From contig JBBEWH010000017.1 of NCBI GenBank assembly GCA_037414955.1, positions 95,069 to 159,068 of the forward strand: DNA of 64,000 bases, written 5' to 3'. The notes under the pieces are model-generated. The model did no database searches. It saw only the letters and a list, made by a program, of their open reading frames with translations, and was not told the DNA's origin. The stretch comes from Phytohabitans sp037414955. Its GTDB lineage: Bacteria; Actinomycetota; Actinomycetes; Mycobacteriales; Micromonosporaceae. A program made the position numbers and the translations under genes. Below are positions 9,410 to 17,938 of the stretch, piece after piece; position 1 is the first letter of the stretch, and each line of letters starts with the position of its first letter.

Positions 9410-10996
9410 CTAAAGGCCGAGCTTTCCGGTGCCTGCCCCCGCCGTGACGCTCGCTTTGACGGTGTTCGGGTCGGCGACCGTGTAGCTGTAGTAGCCGCGC
9501 GGTTCCTGCACCGTGCCGCTGCAGTCCGGCTGCCCCGGCTCGGTGCCGACGAAGACGTTGTTGCGCGCCACGCATCGGCCGGCCGGGCCGGCGTAGTTGT
9601 TGCTGACCGGTTCTTCCACGTCTTCGAAGTAGTTGCCTTCGACCACGCAGCCCGCGTTCGCCTGGCAGGCGACACCGACGTCGGTGTTGTAGACGTAGTA
9701 GTTGTTGAACACGTGCACCGGCTCGCCGAAGCGGACCCGCGGGTTGCGCTGCGGGGTGCGGTTGAACCAGTTGTGGTGGTAGGTCACCTTGAGGTTTCCG
9801 GTGTCCTGGGCCGCGTTGCTGTCGTCGTGCCCGAGCAGCATCGTCTTGGTGTGGTTGTGGAAGTGGTTCCACGACACGGTGATGTACGACGAGCCCCGCT
9901 TGATGTCGAGCGCGCCGTCATAGCCGTTCGAGATGTCGTTGTGGTCGAGCCACACGTGGTGCGAGAACATCTGCACGTTGATGCCGTCGTCCGGGAAGTC
10001 GCGGATGGTGAGATTCCGGATGATGACGTTGTGCACCGCGTCCGCAGGTGGCGTGGTGACGCTGCTGATCGGCAGGCCGATGTTGAAACCGCCACCGGTG
10101 ATGCCGGAACTCGCACCGACGCCCACGATGGTCTTGTCGGACGTCACGTCGTGCATCGGGCCGGGTAGCGCGATCATGCCGCTCACCCGGATGTTCAACG
10201 GTCCACTTTGGACGATCGCCGCGAGCAGCTCGGCCGCGGTGTCCACAGTGACCGTCGGACCGCCGGCCCCGCCGGTGGTGCCGTTCTGGCCGAGCGTGTT
10301 GACCGAGGCGAACCCGATCGGCGGCGCACCGGGGTCGAGCGGCGGTTCGGTCGGCGGCAGGGTGGGCCCGCCGCTGGTCGGGCCGGGGGTGGGCTCGGCG
10401 ACTCCGGTGGCGACCGCGACATCGTCGACGGTGACACTGGCGTAGTAGGCCGCCACGCCGGCCCGGCCGCTCGCGAACGCCGCGTCGGTGGCGGTGACCG
10501 CGAGCGCGCCGTTGACGTATCCGCGCAGGGAGGTGCCGATCGCGTCGAGCCGGAGCGTCGTCCAGCTGCCGACCGCGCCGCCGCCGCTGGCGCTGCCCAG
10601 CACGACCGGGCTGCTGCCGGCCCGCTTGACCAGCTGTACGCCGCCGGAGTTGGTGAGCACCAGCGCGTAGTAGTTGCTGGTGCTCTGCGCCCGGGCGATG
10701 ACGCCGGTGAACCGGCCGGACCCGTTGAAGCCGGTGGGCTTCACCCGGGCCTGCACCGAATAGTCGGTCCAGTTCGTCGCACCGACTAGGCTGCGGGCGT
10801 CACTGCTCACGCCCGACTGGCGGTACGCCAGCGATCCGTCGGTCACGACCGACCAGCTACCGCCCGATGTGGACCAGCCGCTGGCGTTGCCGTCCTGGAA
10901 GTCGTCGGAGAGGAGCGTGTCGGCGAACGCGTACGGCGCGGCCGCGACGACCAGTGCGCCAGCGGCGACGGTGGCGAACAGGACCTTCCGTTTCAT
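9410..10996 (-). CDS. secreted pectate lyase (PL1) with N-terminal jelly-roll domain
   Basis: A 528-residue secreted protein from ATG 10996 (MKRKVLFATV), with GGGAGGG as ribosome-binding site. A signal peptide of about 26 residues ending AFA is followed by a LamG-like jelly-roll of about 160 residues (DDFQDGNASGWSTSGGSW, YSVQARVKPTGFNG, VTVDDVAVA). A Pro/Thr/Gly linker then leads to the PL1 helix (about 265-528), with VWLDHNDISNGYDGALDI, YITVSWNHFHNHTKTMLLG and RNPRVRFGEPVHVFNNYY. The last motif holds the RxPxxR catalytic arginines, and the Asp-rich VWLDH region holds calcium ligands. The gene starts 10 bp after the next PL1 gene, so the two form an operon. The N-terminal domain is shared with the PL3 enzyme at 31.2 kb. 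Confidence 0.9.
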   Translation of the reverse strand: MKRKVLFATVAAGALVVAAAPYAFADTLLSDDFQDGNASGWSTSGGSWSVVTDGSLAYRQSGVSSDARSLVGATNWTDYSVQARVKPTGFNGSGRFTGVIARAQSTSNYYALVLTNSGGVQLVKRAGSSPVVLGSASGGGAVGSWTTLRLDAIGTSLRGYVNGALAVTATDAAFASGRAGVAAYYASVTVDDVAVATGVAEPTPGPTSGGPTLPPTEPPLDPGAPPIGFASVNTLGQNGTTGGAGGPTVTVDTAAELLAAIVQSGPLNIRVSGMIALPGPMHDVTSDKTIVGVGASSGITGGGFNIGLPISSVTTPPADAVHNVIIRNLTIRDFPDDGINVQMFSHHVWLDHNDISNGYDGALDIKRGSSYITVSWNHFHNHTKTMLLGHDDSNAAQDTGNLKVTYHHNWFNRTPQRNPRVRFGEPVHVFNNYYVYNTDVGVACQANAGCVVEGNYFEDVEEPVSNNYAGPAGRCVARNNVFVGTEPGQPDCSGTVQEPRGYYSYTVADPNTVKASVTAGAGTGKLGL

Positions 10997-11006
10997 TCGA
11001 CCCTCC

Positions 11007-12311
11007 CTAGCAGGGCAACCGGCCGGCGCCGGCGGCGAGCGTGACGAACGGAACCGCGGCCGCCGGTAGCACCGGACCGGATCGCAGGGTGGGCGTCCAG
11101 CCCGCGTCAACGCCCAGGTCGGGGTCGTTCGCGGCGTTGTAGGCGTCGAGGAGGCTCACCGGGCCCGGACGCTGGTTGCCGGTGCGCACCCAGGTGCCCT
11201 TCTCGGTGATGGCCGTGCCGCCCCAGTCGTAGACGATGTCGGCCGGCGTCACACCCTCGCCCAGCGCGAGGAAGTTGTTCTCCGCGTGGACGGCGGACTG
11301 GACCCCGACACCCCAGGCGTACGAGAACCCGTCACCGGCCAGCTTGTAGAAGTTGTTGTAGAGGTCGACCTGTCCGAAACGGACCCGGGGCAGCCGCTGC
11401 ATGGTGCCGTCGAAGACGTTGTGATGCAGGGTGACGTTGAGCCGCCCGACGTCCGGCCCGACCGTGTTGGACGAACCGATCAGCATCACCTTGTCGCGCC
11501 CGGTGAACCGGTTGAACGACGCGGTGACCAGGCTCGCGGTGTGGGTGATGTCGAGCGCGCCGTCGTGCACCTGGTACGGCCGTCCGAAGTGGACCGGTTG
11601 GGCGCTGTCCGGGTTGTCGCCGTCGGAGAACGTGTTGTGGTCGATCCATACGTTTTCGCTGCGGCGCACCGAGATCAGATCGAACTGCGAGTTCCAGTTC
11701 CCGGCGTCGCCGTCGGTGGGCGACCAGGCCGGGAAGCAATCCTGGGCGTCGACCAGGTGGAGGTTTCGGACGATGACGTTGTTGGCCAGATTGACCATCA
11801 GGGTCACGTGTTCGAGGGTCGCGCCGCGCAGGCCGACGATCGTCGTGTTGGGGCCGACGTTGACCTGTGTATAGGCGGTCTGGTTGGCGACCGACCGCAC
11901 GCGCGCCTGCTCCAGCGGCCCGCTCGGGGTGACGCGTCCCCAGACCGCGGGGTCGTAGGCGGCCAGGTAGGCGTCCAATGAATACGCGGGGTCGGCCAGC
12001 GCGTCGCACCCGCCGTCGAGCCCTTCGAAGCCGTCGATCGTGCCCTTGACGTACACGATCTTCGGCGTGTCGCCCGCCACCGCCGCCACAAGCTCGGCGC
12101 GGTTCGTCGCAATGTGAACGTTTTCGTCGGTGGCGGCGGAACCGCCGGTGGTGCCGGGACCGGACGCGGCCCAGCCATCGTTGGCCGGCAATACCTGCCG
12201 GCCGAGTTTGCGCGCTCCCCAGGACAGCTCATCACCGGCACTCGCTGGGCCGGCAGCTACCGCCACCAGCGCGAGCCCGGCCGTCACGGCGGCCAATCGC
12301 CTCAATCGCAT
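11007..12311 (-). CDS. secreted pectate lyase (PL1)
   Basis: A 434-residue enzyme: signal peptide (residues 1 to about 25, ending ASA) then a single PL1 domain to the C-terminus. Visible motifs are VWIDHNTFSDGDNPDS (calcium-binding Asp cluster), HDGALDITHTASLVTASFN, DKVMLIGSSN and RLPRVRFGQVDLYNNFY (catalytic Arg region). It differs from the other two PL1 enzymes in having no accessory domain. It is the first gene of the two-gene operon, and a regulated promoter lies in the 216 bp upstream. The likely substrate is polygalacturonate; preference for methylated pectin cannot be judged from sequence. Confidence 0.9.
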   Translation of the reverse strand: MRLRRLAAVTAGLALVAVAAGPASAGDELSWGARKLGRQVLPANDGWAASGPGTTGGSAATDENVHIATNRAELVAAVAGDTPKIVYVKGTIDGFEGLDGGCDALADPAYSLDAYLAAYDPAVWGRVTPSGPLEQARVRSVANQTAYTQVNVGPNTTIVGLRGATLEHVTLMVNLANNVIVRNLHLVDAQDCFPAWSPTDGDAGNWNSQFDLISVRRSENVWIDHNTFSDGDNPDSAQPVHFGRPYQVHDGALDITHTASLVTASFNRFTGRDKVMLIGSSNTVGPDVGRLNVTLHHNVFDGTMQRLPRVRFGQVDLYNNFYKLAGDGFSYAWGVGVQSAVHAENNFLALGEGVTPADIVYDWGGTAITEKGTWVRTGNQRPGPVSLLDAYNAANDPDLGVDAGWTPTLRSGPVLPAAAVPFVTLAAGAGRLPC

Positions 12312-12527
12312 CGCACTCTCCGTGCAGTCTCGTAACGCGCTCTTAACAAGAAAGCTACGTATCTGCGCTTAAGAGAGTCAATGCCTTATGTTTGCAGGTA
12401 TTTTGCAACAAAAGCGGGCAACCCACGTGGGCCCGGCGACGAATTGCCGAGATAAGGGGTGTTCAGTCCGATTTCTACCGAACGATCGTCGCCGATGTTT
12501 GCAGCACGTTTGCCTAACGCCGCAGCG
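12312..12527 (-). promoter_or_regulatory. promoter and repeated TTTGC sites upstream of the pectate lyase operon
   Basis: On the minus strand, TTGACT (near 12380-12375) and TAGCTT 18 bp further on make a good -35/-10 pair. The -10 region is flanked by an inverted repeat CTCTTAA (12340-12346) / TTAAGAG (12369-12375). Two pairs of TTTGC words lie upstream, each pair spaced 11 bp, one helical turn: 12391 and 12402, and 12498 and 12509. The same word forms the palindromes at 19300 and 19454 near the LacI gene, so these are candidate sites for that regulator. Confidence 0.5.
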
Positions 12528-13688
12528 TCAGGCCCGGTCGCCCTCCTTATCGATCTTCAGCTCAACCTTCAACGGCGGCACCGCCCACGGCACCGCCAGC
12601 TCCGAGAACAGCGCTCGCCGCTCGGCCGCCTCGCGTAGCACCCCGTTGATGCCGTTGACGGACAGCACCCGCTCCGGTGGCGCGCCGGTCGCGGTGACCA
12701 GGTCGCCGCCGAGCAGCGTGGGCAGTGGCGCCTCATGCAGCACGTCGAGCACCGCCGTGAACGGCGCGGTGCGGGCCAGCGGCGCGATCAGCGGCTCGCC
12801 GGTGGCCCGGTGCGCGATCAGGTTCTCCAGCAGTCTGGTGCGGCCGGGCACGTGGCGCAGCTCCGGGTCGCCCGGCAGGCGCAGCCGGTCCGTCGGGTAC
12901 TCCAGCACGGCGGTGCCGGCCGTGCCGTACACGATGACCTCACCTTCGATCTTGTCTTCGCCGCAGAGCGTGAGGGCGACCAGGATCGGCAGGCCGTTGT
13001 CGAGGGTGATGCGCATGCAGGCGGTGTCGTCGACCTCGATGTCCCGGCAGCGGTACCGCTCAAGCTCCACAGTGGAGGGCAGCGAGTCGGCGATGGCGAG
13101 GCACTGCATCCACGCGTGGGCAAGGGGATTCGCGAGTGCGCCGTCGAGCGACGGCTGCCCGTCGAGGGTCCGCCGGCCGGCCCACGGCGAGCGCTGGTAA
13201 TACGCGTCGGCGCGCTTCCAGGAAGCCACGGTCGCGATACCGGTGACGGCGCCGAGCTGTCCACTCTGGATGGCCGAGGTGAGTTGGGCCAGCGCCACCG
13301 AGCCGAGCGCCTGGAAGCCCACCTGGCAGGCCCGGCCGGTCTCGGCCAGCACCCCGGCGAGCGCGCGGTGCTCGTCGAGCGACAGCACCGGCGGCTTCTC
13401 CAGCAACACGTCCGCGCCGGCGCGCAGCGCGTCGGTCGCGAACGGCGCGTGGGTGGCCGGCGGCGTGCAGATGATCACCACATCGGGACGCGCGGTCCGC
13501 AGCATCTCGCGGTGGTCGGTGAACAGGTCGCAGCCGTCGGGTACCGGTGCGTCCGGCGTCGCCTCGATCGGGCGCACGTCGACCAGGCCGACCAGCCGCA
13601 CCCGCCCGCCGGCGTGCAGCGGCGCGATCTGCCGCCGGTGCCAGAGCCCATGGCCGCTCGCACCGATCAGCGCCACCCGCGTCGTCAT
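12528..13688 (-). CDS. Gfo/Idh/MocA-family oxidoreductase
   Basis: A 386-residue NAD(P)-binding sugar oxidoreductase-like protein. The N-terminal Rossmann fold starts MTTRVALIGASGHGLWHR, with GLVDVRP and VVIICTPPATH. The family motif appears as LLEKPPVLSLDEH, where the Lys of EKP usually contacts substrate. The C-terminal domain is an alpha/beta sheet (HAWMQCLAIAD). It probably oxidises or epimerises a uronate or other pectin-derived sugar; the exact substrate is not visible. It is the last gene of the minus-strand uronate operon, separated from the reductase gene by palindrome copy 4, which may reduce its expression. Confidence 0.8.
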   Translation of the reverse strand: MTTRVALIGASGHGLWHRRQIAPLHAGGRVRLVGLVDVRPIEATPDAPVPDGCDLFTDHREMLRTARPDVVIICTPPATHAPFATDALRAGADVLLEKPPVLSLDEHRALAGVLAETGRACQVGFQALGSVALAQLTSAIQSGQLGAVTGIATVASWKRADAYYQRSPWAGRRTLDGQPSLDGALANPLAHAWMQCLAIADSLPSTVELERYRCRDIEVDDTACMRITLDNGLPILVALTLCGEDKIEGEVIVYGTAGTAVLEYPTDRLRLPGDPELRHVPGRTRLLENLIAHRATGEPLIAPLARTAPFTAVLDVLHEAPLPTLLGGDLVTATGAPPERVLSVNGINGVLREAAERRALFSELAVPWAVPPLKVELKIDKEGDRA

Positions 13689-13705
13689 CCCTCGTCCTCC
13701 TCTTC

Positions 13706-13759
13706 ATGATCAGGGCGTCCTTCAAGCTGTTCTAACGACTTGAGGGACGCCCTGATCAT
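13706..13759. repeat. 54-bp palindrome, family A, copy 4
   Basis: Arms ATGATCAGGGCGTCC... with a few wobble or mismatched pairs near the centre CT. It supplies the TGA stop of the upstream reductase gene and lies inside an apparent operon. Confidence 0.82.
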
Positions 13760-15234
13760 GACATTGCTCCCCGTAGGGTGTGCTCGACACCGTGCTGGTC
13801 CAGCGCGGTGAGCCAGCCGATGACCAGCTCGCGCAGCGGCTCGTCGGCGGCCAGCTCGGCCGGGAAGACGTCGGTCAACCCGAACAGCGCGTCGACCACA
13901 CCCTCCGGGGTGTCCTTGCCATCGGCGAGCGCGGCGCGGATCCGCTCCGCCAGCGGGTCGTTGAGCGGCAGCGGTTGGCCGTCGTCGGCGGTGCCGCCGA
14001 CGAACCGCATCCACGCCGCGAGCACCAGCGCGCCCCAGCGCGGCGACGCACCGGCCGCGCGGCGGTCCATGATCGTGTGCAGTACCCGCTGCGGCAGCTT
14101 CTGCGAACCGTCCATCGCCACCTGGATCGTGCGGTGCCGGATCGCCGCGTTCGCGAACCGGTCCAGCACCGAATCGCCGTACTCCACGACGGACACGCCA
14201 GCCGGTGGCTGGAAGCTGGTCGCGACGTCCTCGGCGACGAACCGGCGCAGCGCGTCGCGCATCCCCGGAATCGCCAGCGCCTCCGCGATCATCTCCCGGC
14301 CGGCGAGCGCACCGAGGTACGCCAGCGCGGAGTGCACGCCGTTGAGCGCGCGCAGCTTCAGCCGCTCCCACGGCCCGGCGTCGTCGGTGAGGACCGCCCC
14401 GGCGCGCTCCCACGCCGGCCGGCCGCCGGGAAACCGGTCCTCGATGACCCATTCCTGGTACGGCTCGGCCGCCACCGCCGCCAGGTCGCTCACCCCGAGC
14501 AGCCGCTCGGTCGTGGCCAGGGTGTCCGGAGTGGACGCCGGCACGATCCGATCTACCATGCTGCCCGGAAACGTCACGTTGGCGTGTACCCAGTCGACCA
14601 CCGGGCTGTCCGTGCGGCCGTACTCGAGGGCCTGAGTGACCAGGCCGTGCAACCGCTTCCCGTTGGACGGCAGGTTGTCGCAGCTGAGCAGCGCGATCGG
14701 TCCGGCGTCCGCGGCCGCCCGGGCGATCAGGCCGCGCACCAGCAGGCCCGGCACCGTCGTGGGTGGACGGTCGCTGGTCAGGTCGGCGGCCACCGCCGGG
14801 TCGGGACGCATCCGGCCGGTCGCCGGGTCGAGCTGGTACGCCTTCTCCGTCACGGTCAGCGTGACCATCCGGATGGCGGGGTCGGCGAGCAGGTTCACCA
14901 CGCCCTGCGGGTGGCTCGCCGCGTGCCGTACCCCCGCGAACGCACCGACCACCGCGCAGTGCGCGCCGTCCCCGGACAGCGACGTCACGCTGAAGAGGCA
15001 GTCCTGCGCGGCGAGGTTGTTCACCACCTCGGTGCTGCGCGGGGCGACGCCGATGATGCCCCAGTCACCACCGGCGGCGGCGAGCGCGGCCTCGGTGTAG
15101 ACCGCCTGGTGCGCCCGGTGGAACGCGCCCACGCCGAGATGCACGATGCCAGCGGGCACCGCCCCCGGGCGGACCCGGGGGCGGCTCTCCACGGGCACCT
15201 TGCGCAACGTGCCGAGCGACAACCTCACTGCCAT
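13756..15234 (-). CDS. mannitol dehydrogenase family uronate reductase (fructuronate/tagaturonate reductase)
   Basis: A 492-residue polyol/uronate dehydrogenase. The N-terminal NAD-binding domain has IVHLGVGAFHRAHQAVY. Family motifs ALLSCDNLPSNG, TFPGSMVDRIVP, EPYQEWVIEDRF and KLRALNGVHSALAYLG are intact. The last contains the Lys-Asn-His catalytic set of the mannitol/fructuronate reductase family. Known members (UxuB, UxaB) reduce D-fructuronate to D-mannonate or D-tagaturonate to D-altronate. It follows directly after the isomerase and dehydratase genes, fitting the isomerase pathway. ATG 15234 overlaps the upstream gene by 10 bp; GTG 15228 would give a GTGA overlap instead. Confidence 0.85.
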   Translation of the reverse strand: MAVRLSLGTLRKVPVESRPRVRPGAVPAGIVHLGVGAFHRAHQAVYTEAALAAAGGDWGIIGVAPRSTEVVNNLAAQDCLFSVTSLSGDGAHCAVVGAFAGVRHAASHPQGVVNLLADPAIRMVTLTVTEKAYQLDPATGRMRPDPAVAADLTSDRPPTTVPGLLVRGLIARAAADAGPIALLSCDNLPSNGKRLHGLVTQALEYGRTDSPVVDWVHANVTFPGSMVDRIVPASTPDTLATTERLLGVSDLAAVAAEPYQEWVIEDRFPGGRPAWERAGAVLTDDAGPWERLKLRALNGVHSALAYLGALAGREMIAEALAIPGMRDALRRFVAEDVATSFQPPAGVSVVEYGDSVLDRFANAAIRHRTIQVAMDGSQKLPQRVLHTIMDRRAAGASPRWGALVLAAWMRFVGGTADDGQPLPLNDPLAERIRAALADGKDTPEGVVDALFGLTDVFPAELAADEPLRELVIGWLTALDQHGVEHTLRGAMS

Positions 15235-16511
15235 GCCGGCCCGTCCGGGAACGAGTATTCGGCGATGGACTCGGGCTTCATGGTGGCGCTGTAGCCGGAC
15301 TCTTCCGGCAGCAGGTACCGGCCGCCCCGGGTGCGCACCGGGTCGACGAAGTGTTCGTGCAGGTGGTCGACGTACTCCACCATGCGGCCGTCGAGCGACG
15401 TGCCCACCCGCAGGAAGTCGAAGATGGCCAGGTGCTGGACGTACTCGCAGAGCCCCACGCCGCCGGCGTGCGGGCAGATCGGCACGCCGAACTTGGCGGC
15501 CATGAGGATCTCGGACAGCACCTCGTTGACGCCGCCGACCCGGCACGCGTCGATCTGCATGACGCCGATCGCCTCGGCCTGCAGGAGCTGCTTGAAGATG
15601 ACCCGGTTCGCGGCCACCTCGCCGGTGGCCACCCTGATGGGGGCGACCGCCTGCTGGATGCGGGCGTGGCCGAGCACGTCGTCGGCGTGCGTCGGCTCCT
15701 CGATCCAATAGGGATCGAACTCGGCCAGCCGCGCCATGTTGGCGATCGCCTCGTCGACGTCCCACACCTGGTTGGCGTCCATCATCAGCAACGCGTCCGG
15801 CCCGATCTCCTCGCGGATGATCCGGGCCCGGCGCACGTCGTCGTCGATCGGGCCGCCGACCTTCATCTTCATGGCCCGCCAACCCTCGGCGTACGCCTGG
15901 CGGGTGAGCGCCCGCACCTTGTCGTCCGGGTAGCCCAGCCACCCGACCGACGTGGTGTACGACGGGAAGCCGTCCCGCTCCAGCTCGCGCAGCCGGTCGT
16001 CGATGCCGACCAGTCCCTTGTCGAGGATGGCGGCGGCCTCCGCCGGCGTCAGCGCGTCGGTGATGTGGTGGAAGTCGACGCTGCCCACCAACTCCTCGGT
16101 GGACATCTCGGCGAGCAGCCGCCACAACGGCTTGCGCTCCACCTTGGCGCGCAGGTCCCAGACCGCGTTGACGACGGCGCCGGTCGCCATGTGGATGACG
16201 CCCTTCTCCGGGCCCAGCCAGCGCAGCTGCACGTCGGCGCTCAGCGACCGCCAGAACGCCACCGGGTCGGCGAACATCTCCGCGAGGGTCTTGCCCACCA
16301 CGTGGTGCGCCAGCGCCCGCACCGCGGCACAGGTGATCTCGTTGCCGCGACCGTTGGTGAAGGTGAAACCGGCGCCCTCGACGCCCGCGTCGGTCTTCAG
16401 CGAGACGTACGTCGCCGAGTAGTCGCCGCGGTTGATCGCGTCCGAGCCGTCGCCGGCCGCCGCGGTGGGAAACCGCACGTCGTGTACGTCGACAGCGGTA
16501 ATCGTGGTCAC
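15225..16511 (-). CDS. enolase-superfamily sugar-acid dehydratase, L-fuconate dehydratase type
   Basis: A 428-residue protein starting at GTG 16511, which overlaps the uxaC stop as GTGA. Enolase-superfamily features are clear: the base motif KMKVGG (KxK), metal ligands in LLMMDANQ, WIEEPT and ATGEV, and the His region ICPHAGGVGLCEYVQH. The N-terminal stretch DVRFPTAAAGDGSDAIN and RWLGPEKGVIHMA match my recollection of L-fuconate dehydratase (FucD) closely. FucD dehydrates L-fuconate and also acts on related acids such as L-galactonate. In this operon it could serve an acid released from pectin side chains, or stand in for a mannonate/altronate dehydratase, none of which is in the window. Confidence 0.85.
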   Translation of the reverse strand: MTTITAVDVHDVRFPTAAAGDGSDAINRGDYSATYVSLKTDAGVEGAGFTFTNGRGNEITCAAVRALAHHVVGKTLAEMFADPVAFWRSLSADVQLRWLGPEKGVIHMATGAVVNAVWDLRAKVERKPLWRLLAEMSTEELVGSVDFHHITDALTPAEAAAILDKGLVGIDDRLRELERDGFPSYTTSVGWLGYPDDKVRALTRQAYAEGWRAMKMKVGGPIDDDVRRARIIREEIGPDALLMMDANQVWDVDEAIANMARLAEFDPYWIEEPTHADDVLGHARIQQAVAPIRVATGEVAANRVIFKQLLQAEAIGVMQIDACRVGGVNEVLSEILMAAKFGVPICPHAGGVGLCEYVQHLAIFDFLRVGTSLDGRMVEYVDHLHEHFVDPVRTRGGRYLLPEESGYSATMKPESIAEYSFPDGPAWQ

Positions 16512-17929
16512 AGGATCTCCCCGATCTTGAATATCTTCTTCGGCAGCTGATACGCGATGTCCACAATGGTCTCGGCCGCCTCGTCCAGCGGCAGCCGGTG
16601 CTCGGCCACCAGCCGGGCCAGGAAACCGGCGTCGATCCGGCGGGCCACGTCGTGCCGCACCGGGATGGAGCAGAAGGCGCGGGTGTCGTCGACGAAGCCC
16701 GCGGTGTTGTAGAAGCCGGCCGTCTCGGTGACCGCCTCCCGGAAGCGGCGCAGGCCTTCCGGCGAGTCCAGGAACCACCACGGCGCCCCGAGGTACAGCG
16801 CGGCGTATCCACCGGCCAGCGGCGCGAGCTCGCGGCTGAACGTGTACTCGTCCAGTGTGTACACGACGAGCCGCAGCCGGGGGTTGTTGCCGTACTTCTC
16901 CAGCAGCGGAGTCAGGGCGTGCACGTAGTCGGTGGCCTGCGGGATGTCGCCGCCCACGTCCCGGCCGTGCTGGTCGTAGAGCCAGCGGTTGTGGTTGCGC
17001 ACCGACCCCGGGTGCAGCTGGAGCACCAGACCGTCCTCGATGGACATCCGGGCGAACTCCACGAGCATGTGTGCGCGGAAGGTCTCGGCGTCACCGGGCT
17101 CCGGCGCGCCGCGCAACCCACGCTCGAAGATCCGACCGGCCTCCGCTGGCGACAGCGCCACCGTACGGGCCGTCGGGTGACCGTGGTCGGACGACGTGGC
17201 GCCGGCGGCGATGAACGCCTCCCGGCGCTTGCGCAGGGCGGCCAGGTAACCCGGGAAGGTGCTGGTGTCCTCGCCGGTCAGCTCGCCCAGCTGGGCGACG
17301 TTGCCGGCCCAGTTCTCGAAGTCCATGTCGGCGACGTTGTCCGGCCGGAACGTGGTGATGACCCGGCCGCCCGGGCCGCCCCAGCCGTCCGCGGCCAGCT
17401 TCGCGTGCTGGCCCAGATCGTCCAATGGGGACTCGGTGGTCGCCAGCACCTCGATGTTGAACCGCTCGAAGAGGGCCCGCGGGCGGAACTCCGGCTCGGC
17501 CAGCTTCGCCGCGATCGCGTCGTACACCTCGTCGGCGGTCTCCGGGCGGAGCGGCGTGTGCACGCCGAACACGTTCGCGAACGTCTCCTCCAGCCACAGC
17601 CGGGACGGCGTGCCGCGGAAGAGGTACCAGTGCGCGGCGAACCGGCGCCAGATCGTGCGGCCGTCCCGCTCGTACGGCGCGCCGTCGCGCGTCGGTACCC
17701 CCAGCGTCGCCGGCGGCACGCCCTGGCTGAGCAGCATTCGGGTCACGTAGTGGTCCGGCCGGATGATCAGCTGCGCCGGATCCGGGAACGGGGCGTCGTC
17801 GGCCAGGATGCTCGGGTCGACGTGCCCGTGCGGCGAGATGATCGGCAGATCCCTGGCGAGGGCGTACAGCTCCCGGGCGATCCCCCGCTGCGCGGGGTCG
17901 GCGGGGAAGAGCAGGTCGGCTCGGGACAC
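16508..17929 (-). CDS. uxaC: uronate isomerase (glucuronate isomerase) UxaC
   Basis: A 473-residue amidohydrolase-fold isomerase converting D-galacturonate to D-tagaturonate and D-glucuronate to D-fructuronate. It carries LPIISPHGHVDPSIL (metal-binding HxH), DHYVTRMLLSQGV, HWYLFRGTPSRLWLE, VVYTLDEYTFSRELAPLA and WWFLDSPEGLRRFREAVTET. The length is normal for UxaC. It begins 9 bp after the Gfo/Idh gene stop and overlaps the next gene by 3 bp, so it is an internal gene of the uronate operon. The pathway position is directly downstream of extracellular pectate lysis and uptake. Confidence 0.93.
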   Translation of the reverse strand: MSRADLLFPADPAQRGIARELYALARDLPIISPHGHVDPSILADDAPFPDPAQLIIRPDHYVTRMLLSQGVPPATLGVPTRDGAPYERDGRTIWRRFAAHWYLFRGTPSRLWLEETFANVFGVHTPLRPETADEVYDAIAAKLAEPEFRPRALFERFNIEVLATTESPLDDLGQHAKLAADGWGGPGGRVITTFRPDNVADMDFENWAGNVAQLGELTGEDTSTFPGYLAALRKRREAFIAAGATSSDHGHPTARTVALSPAEAGRIFERGLRGAPEPGDAETFRAHMLVEFARMSIEDGLVLQLHPGSVRNHNRWLYDQHGRDVGGDIPQATDYVHALTPLLEKYGNNPRLRLVVYTLDEYTFSRELAPLAGGYAALYLGAPWWFLDSPEGLRRFREAVTETAGFYNTAGFVDDTRAFCSIPVRHDVARRIDAGFLARLVAEHRLPLDEAAETIVDIAYQLPKKIFKIGEIL

Positions 17930-17938
17930 GGGGGCTCC

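Noticed and set aside
4787..13725. Short ORFs beginning MKDALIM or ending GVLQVV(R/L)TT at many places
   Set aside because: They are translations of the 54-bp palindrome arms (GTGAAGGACGCC...), not genes.
13756..16812. A single 1018-residue minus-strand protein
   Set aside because: Only the last 492 residues match a family; the upstream part is the wrong frame of the fuconate-dehydratase-like gene and uxaC.
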